Origin: Thiomicrorhabdus sp. | Lineage (GTDB): Bacteria; Pseudomonadota; Gammaproteobacteria; Thiomicrospirales; Thiomicrospiraceae | Direction: 5' to 3' | Length of the DNA: 64,000 bases | Assembly: GCF_963662555.1 (NCBI RefSeq) | Contig: NZ_OY759719.1 | Coordinates: forward strand, 2,004,985-2,068,984 | Shown here: positions 29,016 through 39,165 of the stretch, piece by piece | How positions within the stretch are numbered: the first letter of the stretch is position 1 | Layout of the letters: each line of letters starts with the position of its first letter | Position numbers and translations under genes: made by a program | Notes under the pieces: model-generated | What the model was told of the DNA's origin: nothing | The model's input: only the letters and a program-made list of their open reading frames with translations | Databases searched by the model: none

Positions 29016-29035
29016 AGCGGGCTTAAACACCCGCT
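29016..29035 (-). terminator. nadA terminator
   Basis: AGCGGG (29016-29021) pairs with CCCGCT (29030-29035), followed on the minus strand by six T. It lies 15 bases after the nadA stop. Confidence 0.85.
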
Positions 29036-29049
29036 CTAAAATATTGCTT

Positions 29050-30138
29050 TTAGTTTGCTGATTTTACCAGGCCTGCCTGTCTTGAGAAATCTAGCATTCT
29101 TTGTAATGAAATCAAGGCTTTTTGACGAACTTCTTCATCCACCAATACTTCACCAGTATGATTTTTTAAACAGTCACGCAAATTTTGCAAACCGTTCATC
29201 GCCATCCAAGGACAATGTGCACAGCTATTACAAGAGTCTTTTTTACTGCCTGTAGGTGCAATATAGAGCTTTTTATTGGGAGCTAATTGCTGCATCTTAT
29301 AAAAGATACCGTAATCAGTCGCCACAATAAATTCATCATCTGGAAGATCAACCACCGCATTTAATAATACTTTGGTTGAACCAACAATGTCAGCCAAATT
29401 GACTACCTCAGAAGGAGATTCTGGATGCACTAAAACTTTGGCTTTTGGGTGTTGTTGTTTTAGGCTTTCTAGCTCAAAGGTTTTGAACTCGTCGTGCACA
29501 ATACAATGCCCCTGCCAACGAATCATCTCAACACCGGTTTGCTGTTCAATCCAGTTTCCAAGATGACGATCTGGAGCCCAAATAATTTTTTTACCTTGCT
29601 CTTTTAGATGTGTCACGATTTGTAACGCATTACCTGAGGTAACAACCCAATCTGCGATCGCTTTGACCTCAGCACTAGTATTGGCATACACCACAACGGT
29701 GTAATCCGGATGTTGTGCACAAAACTCGGCAAATTCATCCGCTGGACAACCTACATCTAAAGAACAAGTGGCTTCTAAGTCTGGCATCAAGACGGTTTTT
29801 TCTGGGCTTAACATTTTAGCCGTTTCACCCATAAAACGCACACCACAAACCACCAGCATATCGGCATCAGACTGAGCACCAAAGTTAGCCATCTCTAAAG
29901 AATCGGCAACGGTACCGCCCGTTTCTTCTGCTAAAGCTTGTAGCTCATCATCGACATAATAATGGGCGACCAACTGAGCATTATTAGCTTTTAATAACTG
30001 CTTAATTTCAGTCTTTAATGCTTCTTTATCTGCATTATTCAGCCAAGGTTGAGTCGGAGCAGATGATGCCAATTGTTGAATACGCGATTCTAACTGAACC
30101 GGTACATCCGTTGACTTAGTCGATATCACTTGTGACAT
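29050..30138 (-). CDS. nadA: Quinolinate synthase
   Basis: 4Fe-4S enzyme that condenses iminoaspartate with dihydroxyacetone phosphate to quinolinate for NAD synthesis. The three cluster cysteines are in [27 protein letters not shown] and the C-terminal [26 protein letters not shown] binds substrate. 362 aa. It lies 47 bases after aspS and probably shares its transcript. A decayed palindrome (29066-29075) encodes AGLV at the extreme C-terminus. Confidence 0.96.
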   Translation of the reverse strand: MSQVISTKSTDVPVQLESRIQQLASSAPTQPWLNNADKEALKTEIKQLLKANNAQLVAHYYVDDELQALAEETGGTVADSLEMANFGAQSDADMLVVCGVRFMGETAKMLSPEKTVLMPDLEATCSLDVGCPADEFAEFCAQHPDYTVVVYANTSAEVKAIADWVVTSGNALQIVTHLKEQGKKIIWAPDRHLGNWIEQQTGVEMIRWQGHCIVHDEFKTFELESLKQQHPKAKVLVHPESPSEVVNLADIVGSTKVLLNAVVDLPDDEFIVATDYGIFYKMQQLAPNKKLYIAPTGSKKDSCNSCAHCPWMAMNGLQNLRDCLKNHTGEVLVDEEVRQKALISLQRMLDFSRQAGLVKSAN

Positions 30139-30185
30139 ACAATCTACTCTCTCATTCCCTAGGATTACTTTGCTTTGTTACTTTT

Positions 30186-31967
30186 TTACGCTTCGCCACG
30201 CATTGGTTTTCTAAATCTAAGTGCTAAATCTTCAAGTTGAGCATTATCTACCAGGCCTGGTGCTTCTGTTAATAGACACGCTGCTGATTGAGTTTTAGGG
30301 AAAGCAATAACATCACGAATGGAATCGATATCACCTAAAATCATAACCAAACGGTCTAAACCAAATGCCATACCAGCGTGTGGAGGACAACCATATTTAA
30401 GTGCTGTTAATAAGAAGCCAAACTTATCTTGAGCTTCTTCATCAGAAATACCTAATAATTTAAGCACCGCTGCTTGCATGTTAGTGTCATGAATACGCAC
30501 AGAACCACCACCCACTTCTAGGCCGTTAATGACTAAATCATACGCTTTAGACAACATTTGCTCAGGAGCATGATGGTTTAAGATTTCTTCTGTGGTTGCT
30601 TTTGGCTGAGTGAACGGATGGTGAATGGCCGTCATACGAGCATTTTCTTCATCCTCTTCAAACATTGGGAAATCCACAATCCATACAGGCTTGAACTGAC
30701 CGTTTAGCATATTTAAATCTTCACCGATCTTGACACGCAACGCACCTAAAGCATCGTTTACAATTTTGGCTTTATCTGCACCAAAGAATACGATATCGCC
30801 ATCTTGAGCACCAACACGTTCCATAATCTCCATAACTTGATCAGGGAAGAATTTAACGATTGGTGATTGCAGACCATCAATACCCGCAGATAAATCATTT
30901 ACTTTGATGTACGCTAAACCTTTAGCACCGTAGATGCTTACAAACTTAGTGTAAGCATCGATATCTTTACGGCTCATTGCACCCGCACCAGGAACTTTAA
31001 GTGCAACAACACGTCCTTTGGGATCTTTAGCAGGACCTGCAAATACTTTGAACTCGATATCTTGCAATAGATCAGCGACATCAACCAACTGCATATCAAT
31101 ACGCAAATCAGGGCGGTCAATACCGTACTTCTCAATCGCTTCCGCATAAGTCATACGTGGAAAGTCATAACCAAAGTCGTGACCAATTGCTTCTTTAAAG
31201 ATGGTCTTAGTTAAACCTTCCATTACATCCATGACCGCATCTTCTTCCATAAAAGAAGTCTCAATATCTAACTGAGTAAATTCAGGCTGACGGTCAGCAC
31301 GTAAATCTTCATCACGGAAACAACGGGTAATTTGATAATAACGGTCAAAACCAGACATCATCAGTAACTGCTTAAACAGCTGTGGTGACTGAGGAAGAGC
31401 AAAAAACTTATTCTGATGAGTACGACTTGGCACTAGATAATCACGTGCACCTTCTGGTGTTGATTTAGTCAGAATCGGCGTTTCAATATCCATGAAATTA
31501 TTATCATCAAGATAACGACGCATTGAACGAGTCACTTTATAACGCAACATCATGGTTTGCTGCATTTCTTCACGACGTAAATCAATATATCGATATTTTA
31601 AACGTGTCTCTTCACCAACATTTTTGTCGTCCAACTGAAATGGAATTGGCTCAGCCATACTCAACACATTCAGTTCTGTTGCAACAATCTCAATTTTACC
31701 CGTTGTCATATTTGGGTTAATTGTACCTTCTGTTCTGCCGATAACCTGACCTGTAATTTGCAATACACACTCTGAACGTAAACGTTCAGCCTTGGCAAAA
31801 ATATCTGCTGTATCTGGGTTTACAACCACTTGCACCAAACCTTCACGGTCACGTAAATCGATAAAGATAACCCCACCGTGGTCACGGCGTCGATGAACCC
31901 AACCTGCAACGGTTACGGTTTGGTCAATAAATGTTTCTGTAACTTGCCCACAATACTGCGTACGCAT
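30186..31967 (-). CDS. aspS: Aspartate--tRNA ligase
   Basis: Class II synthetase, 593 aa. An N-terminal OB fold ([21 protein letters not shown]) binds the anticodon. Motif 2 [18 protein letters not shown] and motif 3 [13 protein letters not shown] form the active site, with the bacterial GAD insert between. Whether it is discriminating or non-discriminating (also charging tRNA-Asn) depends on gatCAB elsewhere. The palindrome at 30250-30261 encodes PGLV near residue 570. Confidence 0.97.
   Translation of the reverse strand: MRTQYCGQVTETFIDQTVTVAGWVHRRRDHGGVIFIDLRDREGLVQVVVNPDTADIFAKAERLRSECVLQITGQVIGRTEGTINPNMTTGKIEIVATELNVLSMAEPIPFQLDDKNVGEETRLKYRYIDLRREEMQQTMMLRYKVTRSMRRYLDDNNFMDIETPILTKSTPEGARDYLVPSRTHQNKFFALPQSPQLFKQLLMMSGFDRYYQITRCFRDEDLRADRQPEFTQLDIETSFMEEDAVMDVMEGLTKTIFKEAIGHDFGYDFPRMTYAEAIEKYGIDRPDLRIDMQLVDVADLLQDIEFKVFAGPAKDPKGRVVALKVPGAGAMSRKDIDAYTKFVSIYGAKGLAYIKVNDLSAGIDGLQSPIVKFFPDQVMEIMERVGAQDGDIVFFGADKAKIVNDALGALRVKIGEDLNMLNGQFKPVWIVDFPMFEEDEENARMTAIHHPFTQPKATTEEILNHHAPEQMLSKAYDLVINGLEVGGGSVRIHDTNMQAAVLKLLGISDEEAQDKFGFLLTALKYGCPPHAGMAFGLDRLVMILGDIDSIRDVIAFPKTQSAACLLTEAPGLVDNAQLEDLALRFRKPMRGEA
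30250..30261. repeat. Dispersed palindrome copy 8 (inside aspS)
   Basis: Exact ACCAGGCCTGGT. Read as APGLV 20 codons before the aspS stop, a region of low constraint. Confidence 0.9.
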
Positions 31968-32153
31968 ACTCTTTAATACCTTTAATAAATTAACAGCTTA
32001 ATTTAAACAACTAAGCCGTAGTTATTGCTTTGGTTGCTAAATGCACAACCTCTAAAATAAATTTGTTTTGTTAATCTTTTGTTCTATTAACGTTAGAGCT
32101 TATTAAAAAGCTCTAAAAACCACCTTGGTTCGCCAGAAGTACAAAGCTACTGA

Positions 32154-32846
32154 CTATTTCTCACTAATGGGTGGTGTAACCTTTTCAATCCCTTGAGTTC
32201 CTTGAAGACTATCAGGCCCTTCTACTTTAGTGTTTTTATTTTTTTTCATACCTGGTACAACCACACCACCTGAAATCACCATTTTTAAAGCATCATCAAC
32301 AGTCATTTCTAACTCTACAATTTCATGACGATTCGCCATAATAAAAAAGCCAGAGGTTGGATTTGGTGTGGTTGGCACAAATAGATTAACCACATCATTC
32401 ATTCTGGTCTTTTTCTGAGCTTCTGCTTGATGTGTACTCGTTTGAAAAGCAAGTGTCCACAACCCTTTTCTTGGATATTCAATGAGATAAGCTTTTTCAA
32501 AAGTTTGATCGCCAGAACCAAAAACCGCCTCTGCAATTTGCTTTACTGCATTATAGATTGAACGCACCAACGGAATTCTTGATAAAAAGGCTTCCCACAA
32601 CTTTACAATTTTACTACCTAGTAAATTGGCAACAAAAATCCCCGTTATCAAAATAAGCAAAAAGGATAAAACAACACCCAGGCCTGGAATATTAAACCCC
32701 AATAAGGTTTCTGGCCTGTAATCATGAGGTATTAGCAACAATGTTTGGTCAAACAAATCAACTAAAAACTTAATGACTGCAATAGTCACACCCAATGGCA
32801 ACCAAACTAACAACCCTGCAATCAAATAACGCTTAAAAAAAGACAC
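32154..32846 (-). CDS. DUF502 family membrane protein
   Basis: Two membrane helices (residues 8-28 and 53-77) are followed by a soluble domain with the family's GSKIVKLWEAFLSRIPLVRSIYNAVKQI. Its other signatures are VVNLFVPTTPNPTSGFFIM and VVVPG. The C-terminal 25 residues are polar and disordered. The function is unknown; the gene is often found just upstream of aspS, as here (186-base gap). The palindrome core at 32678-32687 is read as IPGLG in helix 2. Confidence 0.85.
   Translation of the reverse strand: MSFFKRYLIAGLLVWLPLGVTIAVIKFLVDLFDQTLLLIPHDYRPETLLGFNIPGLGVVLSFLLILITGIFVANLLGSKIVKLWEAFLSRIPLVRSIYNAVKQIAEAVFGSGDQTFEKAYLIEYPRKGLWTLAFQTSTHQAEAQKKTRMNDVVNLFVPTTPNPTSGFFIMANRHEIVELEMTVDDALKMVISGGVVVPGMKKNKNTKVEGPDSLQGTQGIEKVTPPISEK
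32678..32687. repeat. Dispersed palindrome copy 9 (inside DUF502 gene)
   Basis: Exact CCAGGCCTGG, with both outer bases changed (C and A). Read as PGLG. Confidence 0.7.
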
Positions 32847-33139
32847 TTAACACGACCTGGTTAATTAACAATAAGAGAACAAAGTATTATAAAGGAATTC
32901 ATAACACTTTTAACAACAGATTTACACCTTAAGGCAGCTTTTAAGAATTATTTTTTAATCCCAAAAGAATAGCCACGCTTAGCTCAACACAATCAACGAA
33001 AATATAGAAACAACATAGGCATTATTTACAATCTTTGATAAAGTGACTGCCAGATAAAATCAAAACCACTGAGCAACTTAAACAACCAAACGCAAATTTG
33101 CTTAGATTGTCTAAAACCTAATTTTCAAGAGTTAATAAC

Positions 33140-33925
33140 ATGACAGAACTTTCCACTCCCCAACTTCTTATTTTCAGCGGCATAATTGGATTAGTAATTG
33201 GTAGTTTTTTATCCATGCTCACTTGGCGATTACCCCGAGTCATGATGTTAGAAGAGGAGTTACAGTTTAAAGAAATTAGCTTGGGCGGCTCAAAATGTCC
33301 CCAATGTGATGCCAATCTGCCATGGTATAGACTTATTCCACTCTTTAGCTGGCTGTATACAAAAGGTAAATGCCATAACTGCAAAAGCAAAATATCGCCT
33401 CGCTACCCAATTATTGAAGCAAGCACCGCTATCTTTACCATTATTTGTATGTGGCAATTTGGCTTAACTACCGAAGGTATTGCCGCTACACTTTTTAGTT
33501 GGATATTAATCGCTATTTTTGTAGTTGATTATGAACATCAACTGATTTTGGATAACTTAAGCCTGCCTTTACTCTGGCTAGGTTTACTATTTAATTCTCA
33601 AACCCTGTTTGCCACTCCGATTGATGCCATTTGGGGTGCTGCCATTGGCTACCTACTTCTCTGGATCGTCTTTCATGCTTTTAAACTATTAACTGGAAAA
33701 GAAGGCATGGGGTATGGCGACTTTAAACTATTAGCTGCTTTAGGAGCTTGGTTTGGCTTTATTGCTTTACCACAAATCATATTAATTGCCGCTTTAACCA
33801 GTATTTTAGTCAGCTTAGTTGGCATAATTTTAAAAACCAGAAGTAAAGATACGCCACTGGCATTTGGACCATTTTTAGCAATGGGCGGTTGGGCAACCTT
33901 ATTTTTAGGGGCAAATATTTTTTAA
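33140..33925 (+). CDS. pilD: Prepilin leader peptidase / N-methyltransferase
   Basis: Inner-membrane aspartic protease that trims and methylates type IV prepilins and type II secretion pseudopilins. It has the N-terminal helix followed by two CxxC pairs (KCPQCDANLP and KCHNCKSKI) for zinc. The two catalytic aspartates are in VVDYEHQLILD and GYGDFKLLAALGAWFG. 261 aa is at the short end for PilD. No pilus genes are adjacent, so the substrates are encoded elsewhere; the name gspO would be equally possible. Confidence 0.93.
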   Translation: MTELSTPQLLIFSGIIGLVIGSFLSMLTWRLPRVMMLEEELQFKEISLGGSKCPQCDANLPWYRLIPLFSWLYTKGKCHNCKSKISPRYPIIEASTAIFTIICMWQFGLTTEGIAATLFSWILIAIFVVDYEHQLILDNLSLPLLWLGLLFNSQTLFATPIDAIWGAAIGYLLLWIVFHAFKLLTGKEGMGYGDFKLLAALGAWFGFIALPQIILIAALTSILVSLVGIILKTRSKDTPLAFGPFLAMGGWATLFLGANIF

Positions 33926-33966
33926 AATAAAAATAAGTTTTAATTAAAGACTAAAACTTCACATAC

Positions 33967-34007
33967 AAAAAAGCCCCTATAAACAGTTGTTTATAGGGGC
34001 TTTTTTG
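33967..34007 (+). terminator. Strong bidirectional terminator
   Basis: A stem of about 19 bp (AGCCCCTATAAACA/TGTTTATAGGGGCT plus A/T extensions) with a two-base loop, T-runs on both sides. It separates convergent pilD and the DUF3579 gene and can serve both. Confidence 0.93.
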
Positions 34008-34084
34008 TAGTTAAACTTCATCACTTGAAGCTTAAATAGCCATAGCCATTTAATTACAGCTATCTCTTTTTATAAAAGAGAGTC

Positions 34085-34375
34085 TTATGCACCTAACTTA
34101 GATTCATCAAGATCACACACCTGTGTCATCTTTAGGCCATTACTTTTTACAAAATTCATTACGTACCGAAACATACCTGGGTTTTCTTGCTCAAGCGCCA
34201 TATCAATCATCAAGCATTTTTGACCTTCATACAATTCTGGATGCAGCATGTCTGAATAGACCAATCTTTGCATATCGTAAGATGCACCCATTGATGAGAT
34301 GCGATCAATCCAATCACTCGGTCTAAATTTGCGTCCGTCTTCAGTAACGCCTTCAATAATATATTTACAATGCAC
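34085..34375 (-). CDS. DUF3579 family protein
   Basis: A 96-aa soluble protein with IIEGVTEDGRKFRPSDWIDRI near the N-terminus and MLHPELYEGQKCLMIDMALEQENP in the middle, the two conserved parts of DUF3579 as I recall it. The function is unknown; it is found in beta- and gammaproteobacteria. It stands alone between pilD and the DAHP synthase gene. Confidence 0.75.
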   Translation of the reverse strand: MHCKYIIEGVTEDGRKFRPSDWIDRISSMGASYDMQRLVYSDMLHPELYEGQKCLMIDMALEQENPGMFRYVMNFVKSNGLKMTQVCDLDESKLGA

Positions 34376-34494
34376 TTCTCTAGTCCATACTTCAGAATTT
34401 TAAAACGCCACAATTTTAGCATAGTTATCCTTTGAGTTTTTGGCATCTAAAAGGATTTTTTCAAGTTTTTTGTAATAAAAAATCTTATATAAAA

Positions 34495-34516
34495 AATTTA
34501 CCAGGCCTGGTAAATT
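34495..34516. repeat. Dispersed palindrome copy 10 (intergenic)
   Basis: Exact core with a 22-bp dyad (AATTT/AAATT arms), 120 bases upstream of the DUF3579 start. The arm sequence is identical to the copy at 47014-47035, so the two share a 22-bp identical palindrome 12.5 kb apart. Confidence 0.95.
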
Positions 34517-34558
34517 CAAAACGCAAATCAAAAAACATAAGAAATCACTGTTATTTAA

Positions 34559-34588
34559 TTGAATTGATAAAGCAAATACCATTATAAA
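34559..34588 (+). promoter_or_regulatory. Candidate sigma-70 promoter of the DAHP synthase gene
   Basis: TTGAAT (34559-34564) and TATAAA (34583-34588) separated by 18 bases, about 100 bases before the start codon. Confidence 0.4.
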
Positions 34589-34693
34589 ATGGCATAATAT
34601 CGCGACAAATCCTAGGGTACTTTATAAAGAGTGCTCTTTATGTATTTATAATAGAAATACATTTGAAAATAAATTGATGATTAAGGTTTCAAT

Positions 34694-35764
34694 ATGACGC
34701 AGTATCAAACAGATGATTTACGCATCAAAAACATTACTGAAGTACGTTCTCCTCGTGACTTACATGAGCAATTTCCTATTACGGAAGCGGCCGCACAAAC
34801 TGTTTATGATACACGTCAGCAAGTTCACAATATCCTTGCAGGTAGAGATGACCGCCTATTAGTGATTATCGGCCCATGTTCAATTCATGACACTGGTGCA
34901 GCTCGTGAATACGCTAAAAAATTAAAAGAACAAATTGAAAAATACAAAGACACCCTACTGATTGTTATGCGTGTGTATTTTGAAAAACCTAGAACCACGG
35001 TAGGCTGGAAAGGCTTAATCAATGATCCAAACCTTAACGAATCCTTTGAAATCAACAAAGGTTTAGGTTTAGCCCGTGAACTATTGCGCGACGTTAACGA
35101 CATGGGGGTTCCTGCTGCCACTGAATTTTTAGACTTAATCTCACCTCAATACGTTGCTGATTTAATCTCTTGGGGAGCGATCGGTGCTCGCACGACCGAA
35201 AGCCAAGGTCACCGTGAGCTTGCTTCTGGCCTGTCTTGCCCTGTCGGTTTTAAAAACGGTACAGACGGCGGATTTAAAATTGCCGTTGATGCTATCCGTG
35301 CAGCTAACAATCCTCACATTTTTATGTCTTTAACAAAAGACGGTCATTCAGCTATTTTTGAAACTAACGGAAATGAAGATTGTCACGTTATTTTACGAGG
35401 TGGTAACGATGGACCAAATTACGAACCTGAATACGTTGCCGACGCAGTAAAACAACTGCAAGACGCAAAAGTTGAAGACAAGTTAATGATTGACTGTAGT
35501 CATGCTAACAGCAGTAAACAACATCAAAGACAAATTGTGGTAGCCGAATCTATTGCAGAGCAACTAGCTGCTGGCTCACCTTATATCATGGGTGCAATGG
35601 TAGAAAGCCACCTGGTAGGTGGACGCCAAGACGTAGAGCCAGGCCAGCCATTAAACTATGGCCAAAGCATTACAGATGCTTGCATTGATTGGGATGACAG
35701 TCAAAAAGTACTTGAAAGCCTTTCTAAAGGTGTTGAAGCAAGAAGAGCCTTTAATAACAAATAA
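34694..35764 (+). CDS. aroG: 3-deoxy-7-phosphoheptulonate (DAHP) synthase, class I
   Basis: First step of aromatic amino acid synthesis: condenses phosphoenolpyruvate and erythrose 4-phosphate. Of the AroF/G/H type: VIIGPCSIHD, MRVYFEKPRTTVGWKGLINDP, WGAIGARTTESQGHRELASG and the metal ligands in DCSHANSSKQ are intact. 356 aa. Which amino acid inhibits it cannot be told with confidence, so the G in the symbol is nominal. It is monocistronic with a terminator shared with thiL. Confidence 0.95.
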   Translation: MTQYQTDDLRIKNITEVRSPRDLHEQFPITEAAAQTVYDTRQQVHNILAGRDDRLLVIIGPCSIHDTGAAREYAKKLKEQIEKYKDTLLIVMRVYFEKPRTTVGWKGLINDPNLNESFEINKGLGLARELLRDVNDMGVPAATEFLDLISPQYVADLISWGAIGARTTESQGHRELASGLSCPVGFKNGTDGGFKIAVDAIRAANNPHIFMSLTKDGHSAIFETNGNEDCHVILRGGNDGPNYEPEYVADAVKQLQDAKVEDKLMIDCSHANSSKQHQRQIVVAESIAEQLAAGSPYIMGAMVESHLVGGRQDVEPGQPLNYGQSITDACIDWDDSQKVLESLSKGVEARRAFNNK

Positions 35765-35817
35765 ACATAATAAATAGACTTAAACACAAGTTTTAACAAT
35801 GTTAAAAATTAAAAAAT

Positions 35818-35854
35818 AAAAAGCCTGGTGATATTTTTATCACCAGGCTTTTTT
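35818..35854 (+). terminator. Bidirectional terminator between DAHP synthase gene and thiL
   Basis: AAGCCTGGTGATA (35821-35833) pairs with TATCACCAGGCTT (35838-35850), loop TTTT, A- and T-runs outside. The thiL stop is only a few bases away. Its stem contains the half-sites CCTGG and CCAGG of the dispersed palindrome in reversed order. Confidence 0.92.
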
Positions 35855-35857
35855 ATT

Positions 35858-36898
35858 TTAAAAATGGAGATAACCTTTTGATTCACCCAAATTAAATAAC
35901 TTATCATTAAGTGTTAATTTTATATTTGCCACATCTTTATCCGCATCAGATTTCATGATTTCAGATTCCACCATTTGACCAATCTTTGAAATAGAGATTC
36001 CAACCTCCTCAGCCAGTTTGCTAGCATAAACAAACTGTTCAGATGAAAGCGTGAAACAAAGTTGATAATCATCACCGCCAGTTAAAATCGTTTTCCAATC
36101 ATCTGTTTTTTCAATATACAAACGGGCAGATTCTGATAAAGGTAAATTGTCCAGATCCACTCTAGCAGCAAGTAATGGCTCACCAGTTTTAATAAGTTTA
36201 TTAGACTCCTCCAAAATATGCCCTAAGTCTGCAAATAATCCATCAGAAATATCGATAGCACTGTTAGAAAACCCTAACATTTTTTCACCAAACTCCAATT
36301 GTGGTTTGGGACGATTTAATGCATTTAATAGATAGTGTTGCTGCTCTAATTTCATATCATGTTTTACCAGGCCTGGTAACTTATCTAATGCCACTAACAA
36401 CCCCAAAGCACCATCACCAATGGTATTAGTAACACAAATAACATCACCCGCTTTAGCACCTGACCTTTTTACAGCTTTACCATGTTCAACAAAACCTTGG
36501 GCTGTGACTGTAATCGTCAAAGGTCCTTTAGTGGTATCTCCACCAATTAACGGTATTTTATATAAAGTAGAAATATCAGCTAAACCTCTAGCAAAATCAG
36601 TTAACCAGGCCTGGTCATTGCTAGGAGTGGTTAATGCTAAAGAGTAAAATCCCGGCTTAGCCCCCATAGCGGCTAAATCACTTAAATTGACCGCCACGGC
36701 TTTCCAGGCAATATCATAAGCAGTGGTATCTTCAGGAAAGTGAACACCACAAACCAAGGTATCGGTAACCACAACCAACTGTTGGTTCTCTGGAACACTC
36801 AATACAGCTCCGTCATCACCAATACCTATTTCATCCTCTGAAAGTCCTTTTGATAAAGGTTGAAACAACGTTTTGATTAATTCAAATTCGCTCGCCAT
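35858..36898 (-). CDS. thiL: Thiamine-monophosphate kinase
   Basis: Phosphorylates thiamine monophosphate to the active diphosphate. Family motifs: GIGDDGAVL near residue 26, GVHFPEDTTAYDIAWKAVAVNLSDLAAMGAKP as two shorter blocks, IGGDTTKGPLT, and SNSAIDISDGLFADLGHI. 346 aa, normal. It contains two palindrome copies 238 bases apart in different reading frames (DQAWL near residue 94 and LPGLV near residue 175). It is separated from nusB by a terminator. Confidence 0.95.
   Translation of the reverse strand: MASEFELIKTLFQPLSKGLSEDEIGIGDDGAVLSVPENQQLVVVTDTLVCGVHFPEDTTAYDIAWKAVAVNLSDLAAMGAKPGFYSLALTTPSNDQAWLTDFARGLADISTLYKIPLIGGDTTKGPLTITVTAQGFVEHGKAVKRSGAKAGDVICVTNTIGDGALGLLVALDKLPGLVKHDMKLEQQHYLLNALNRPKPQLEFGEKMLGFSNSAIDISDGLFADLGHILEESNKLIKTGEPLLAARVDLDNLPLSESARLYIEKTDDWKTILTGGDDYQLCFTLSSEQFVYASKLAEEVGISISKIGQMVESEIMKSDADKDVANIKLTLNDKLFNLGESKGYLHF
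36364..36379. repeat. Dispersed palindrome copy 11 (inside thiL)
   Basis: Exact core with a 16-bp dyad. Read as KLPGLVK. Confidence 0.92.
36604..36615. repeat. Dispersed palindrome copy 12 (inside thiL)
   Basis: Exact 12-mer. Read in a different frame from copy 11, as DQAWL. Confidence 0.92.
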
Positions 36899-36931
36899 AA
36901 CTCTACTTTTAATTTTTTTATGATATAAAAA

Positions 36932-36951
36932 AGCCTCGGATTAACGAGGCT
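36932..36951 (-). terminator. nusB terminator
   Basis: AGCCTCG/CGAGGCT stem with T-run on the minus strand, between the nusB stop (37003) and the thiL start (36898). It suggests that thiL is at least partly uncoupled from the rib-nusB operon. Confidence 0.82.
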
Positions 36952-37002
36952 CATTAAATAGATATTTGATGTAAATCGCGTGTGTAAACAACGCGATGTA
37001 AT

Positions 37003-37482
37003 TTACGCCATTTCAGCCGAGCGTAATTGCTTAGCCACATTATCTAAAATACCATTTACGTATTTATGACTTTCTTCAGCCCCAAAACGTTTAGCTAATT
37101 CAACACTTTCGTTAATAATAACTTTGTATGGAATCTCAATTTTAGATTGCAGTTCATAAACACCCATTCGCATAATGGCTCGCTCAACAGGATCGATTCG
37201 AGCAACAGAACGATCTAAATAGTCAGCATAAAGTGCATCTAAACTTTCAGTCGATTTTGATACTTCAGTTAAAAGCTCTTTGAAGAAATCAAATTCTAAG
37301 TCTTCAAGCAGACCATCTTCATTAAACTGTTTAATAATTTCTGGAACTTCTTCATTGGTCATTTGCCATTGATAAAGTGCCTGCATAGCGACACGACGTG
37401 ATTGCGTACGTGGCGTAATTTGGCCTTCTTTTTCAATAACTTCTTCACCCTGACCTGGTTGGATATCTTTAATTGTTTTCAT
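37003..37482 (-). CDS. nusB: Transcription antitermination factor NusB
   Basis: All-helical RNA-binding protein that with NusE binds boxA of rRNA leaders. RRVAMQALYQWQMTNEE begins the first helix, and VIINESVELAKRFGAEESHKYVNGILDNVA is the conserved C-terminal part (quoted here in outline). 159 aa, with an N-terminal extension of about 28 residues that is not usual. It overlaps the ribH stop by one base. Confidence 0.95.
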   Translation of the reverse strand: MKTIKDIQPGQGEEVIEKEGQITPRTQSRRVAMQALYQWQMTNEEVPEIIKQFNEDGLLEDLEFDFFKELLTEVSKSTESLDALYADYLDRSVARIDPVERAIMRMGVYELQSKIEIPYKVIINESVELAKRFGAEESHKYVNGILDNVAKQLRSAEMA

Positions 37483-37943
37483 TAAAGCTGCTTCAACACG
37501 TTAACCATTTCAATTGCAGAAACGGTTGCTTCTTCACCTTTGTTACCCATTTTAGTACCAGAACGTTCAATCGCCTGCTCAATAGAGTTAACCGTTAAGA
37601 TACCAAATGCAACAGGTACACCATACTTGAGCATAACACTACTAATTCCTTTAGTCGCTTCACCGGCAACATAATCAAAATGCGGTGTACCACCCTGAAT
37701 CACTGCACCCAGTGCAACAATTGCATCATACTTACCAGAAGCAGCCATTTTTTCAACAGCCAGAGGGACTTCAAACGCACCAGGAACCAACACTTGTGTG
37801 ATGTTATCTGCAGAACCACCATGTCTTTCTACCACTTCAATAGAGCCTTTTACAAGGTGATCAACCACAAAGCTATTCCATCTCGTTACCACAAAACCAA
37901 GCTTCATTCCTTCAGCATTTAAATTGCCTTGAATCATTTCCAT
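37482..37943 (-). CDS. ribH: 6,7-dimethyl-8-ribityllumazine synthase
   Basis: Penultimate step of riboflavin synthesis. It has RWNSFVVDHLVKGS at the substrate pocket, PGAFEVPLAVEKMA, and the phosphate-binding GAVIQGGTPHFDYVAGEATKG with the catalytic histidine. 153 aa forms the icosahedral or pentameric lumazine synthase fold. Confidence 0.97.
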   Translation of the reverse strand: MEMIQGNLNAEGMKLGFVVTRWNSFVVDHLVKGSIEVVERHGGSADNITQVLVPGAFEVPLAVEKMAASGKYDAIVALGAVIQGGTPHFDYVAGEATKGISSVMLKYGVPVAFGILTVNSIEQAIERSGTKMGNKGEEATVSAIEMVNVLKQL

Positions 37944-38047
37944 AATTTACTTCTCTTACATTCTTTTTATTTGTATTAGCGAGTTATTTTGCCATAAATC
38001 GTCTAGTTTAAAAACTAATTCTAGTCGCAAAAGCCACCATTTATAAA

Positions 38048-39163
38048 TTAGTCCTTTTTAGCAATCACCTCAGTGATTTCTAAACCAAAACCACCCAAAG
38101 CTTTCATGCCCCATGCCGAACCAATTATTTTAAGTTTTTTAATGCCTAAATCAGCAATAATCTGTGCACCAAGACCGTAAGTTTTAGTGTCATCATCAGA
38201 GATTCGATCTGGCGAATTAACACCTAAGTCTTTCATTTGATATTGTTGGATCTTATCAAGTAACTCCGTAGCATCTTCGTGTTTGCGTAACACTACTATC
38301 GCACCAGCACCCTCTTCAGCTACCTGCTTCATCGCTTTATCTAGAGACCAACCACACTCTTTACGTTGCGAGCCAAATACATCACATAATGTATCAAGCA
38401 TATGAACACGAACTGGAGTTGGTTTGTCACTTTCAATTTTTCCATAAACTAGAGCAAAGTGGGCTTTTTGTTCAAGAATATCTTGATAACCAATCAATTT
38501 AAAATCACCAAATCGTGTTGGCAATTTACATTCAGAAACGCGTTCAATGGTTTTCTCATTCTGCAAACGGTATTCAATTAAATCTGCAATAGTACCAATT
38601 TTTATATCGTGCTCTTTTGCATAACCTTCTAAGTCTTCCCGACGAGCCATTGAACCATCTTCATTCATAATTTCAACAATGACTGATGCTGGTTCCATTC
38701 CTGCCAAGCGAGCCAAATCGCACCCTGCCTCTGTGTGACCAGCACGAGTTAATACACCACCTGGTTGTGCCATTAACGGAAATATATGCCCAGGGGTAAC
38801 AATATCAGCTGGCCCGGCATCTCTTGCAACCGCAGTTTGCACGGTAACGGCTCTGTCTGCTGCAGAAATCCCCGTTGTCACGCCTTCAGCGGCTTCAATA
38901 GATACAGTAAAGTTTGTACCGTTTTGATCTGTATTATTGGTTACCATTAACGGTAAATGCAGTTGATTACAACGCTCTTTAGTTAGGGTTAAGCAGATTA
39001 AACCACGCCCATACTTAGCCATGAAGTTGATATCTTCTGCACTACAAGTGCTTGCAGGAACTAACAAATCACCTTCATTTTCGCGGTCTTCATCATCCAT
39101 AAGGATGACCATTTTGCCTTCTCTGTAATCTGCAATCAGTTCTTCTATTGTGTTTAATAGCAT
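38048..39163 (-). CDS. ribB: 3,4-dihydroxy-2-butanone 4-phosphate synthase with degenerate GTP cyclohydrolase II-like domain (RibBX type)
   Basis: The N-terminal domain (about 1-200) is intact DHBP synthase: [17 protein letters not shown] and [15 protein letters not shown]. The C-terminal domain (about 205-370) aligns with GTP cyclohydrolase II but has lost key features. The zinc region, normally EC..GD.FGS.RCDCG, is [15 protein letters not shown], so two of three zinc cysteines are displaced or replaced. The TNNP motif near the end is replaced by GSAWG. It is therefore probably only a DHBP synthase, and a separate ribA should exist. It sits between ribE and ribH. Confidence 0.92.
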   Translation of the reverse strand: MLLNTIEELIADYREGKMVILMDDEDRENEGDLLVPASTCSAEDINFMAKYGRGLICLTLTKERCNQLHLPLMVTNNTDQNGTNFTVSIEAAEGVTTGISAADRAVTVQTAVARDAGPADIVTPGHIFPLMAQPGGVLTRAGHTEAGCDLARLAGMEPASVIVEIMNEDGSMARREDLEGYAKEHDIKIGTIADLIEYRLQNEKTIERVSECKLPTRFGDFKLIGYQDILEQKAHFALVYGKIESDKPTPVRVHMLDTLCDVFGSQRKECGWSLDKAMKQVAEEGAGAIVVLRKHEDATELLDKIQQYQMKDLGVNSPDRISDDDTKTYGLGAQIIADLGIKKLKIIGSAWGMKALGGFGLEITEVIAKKD

Positions 39164-39165
39164 TT

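Larger units (their letters stand above)
34376..34693. other. Divergent promoter region of DUF3579 gene and DAHP synthase gene
   Basis: 318 bases without a gene. It contains palindrome copy 10 (34495-34516) and a plausible plus-strand promoter (34559-34588). The DAHP synthase leader follows; the short reading frames in the minus direction have no ribosome binding site and A/T-driven composition. I saw no leader peptide or riboswitch. Confidence 0.5.

Noticed and set aside
32093-32115. AGAGCTT/AAGCTCT hairpin between the DUF502 gene and aspS
   Set aside because: No T-run follows on either strand, so it was not called a terminator.
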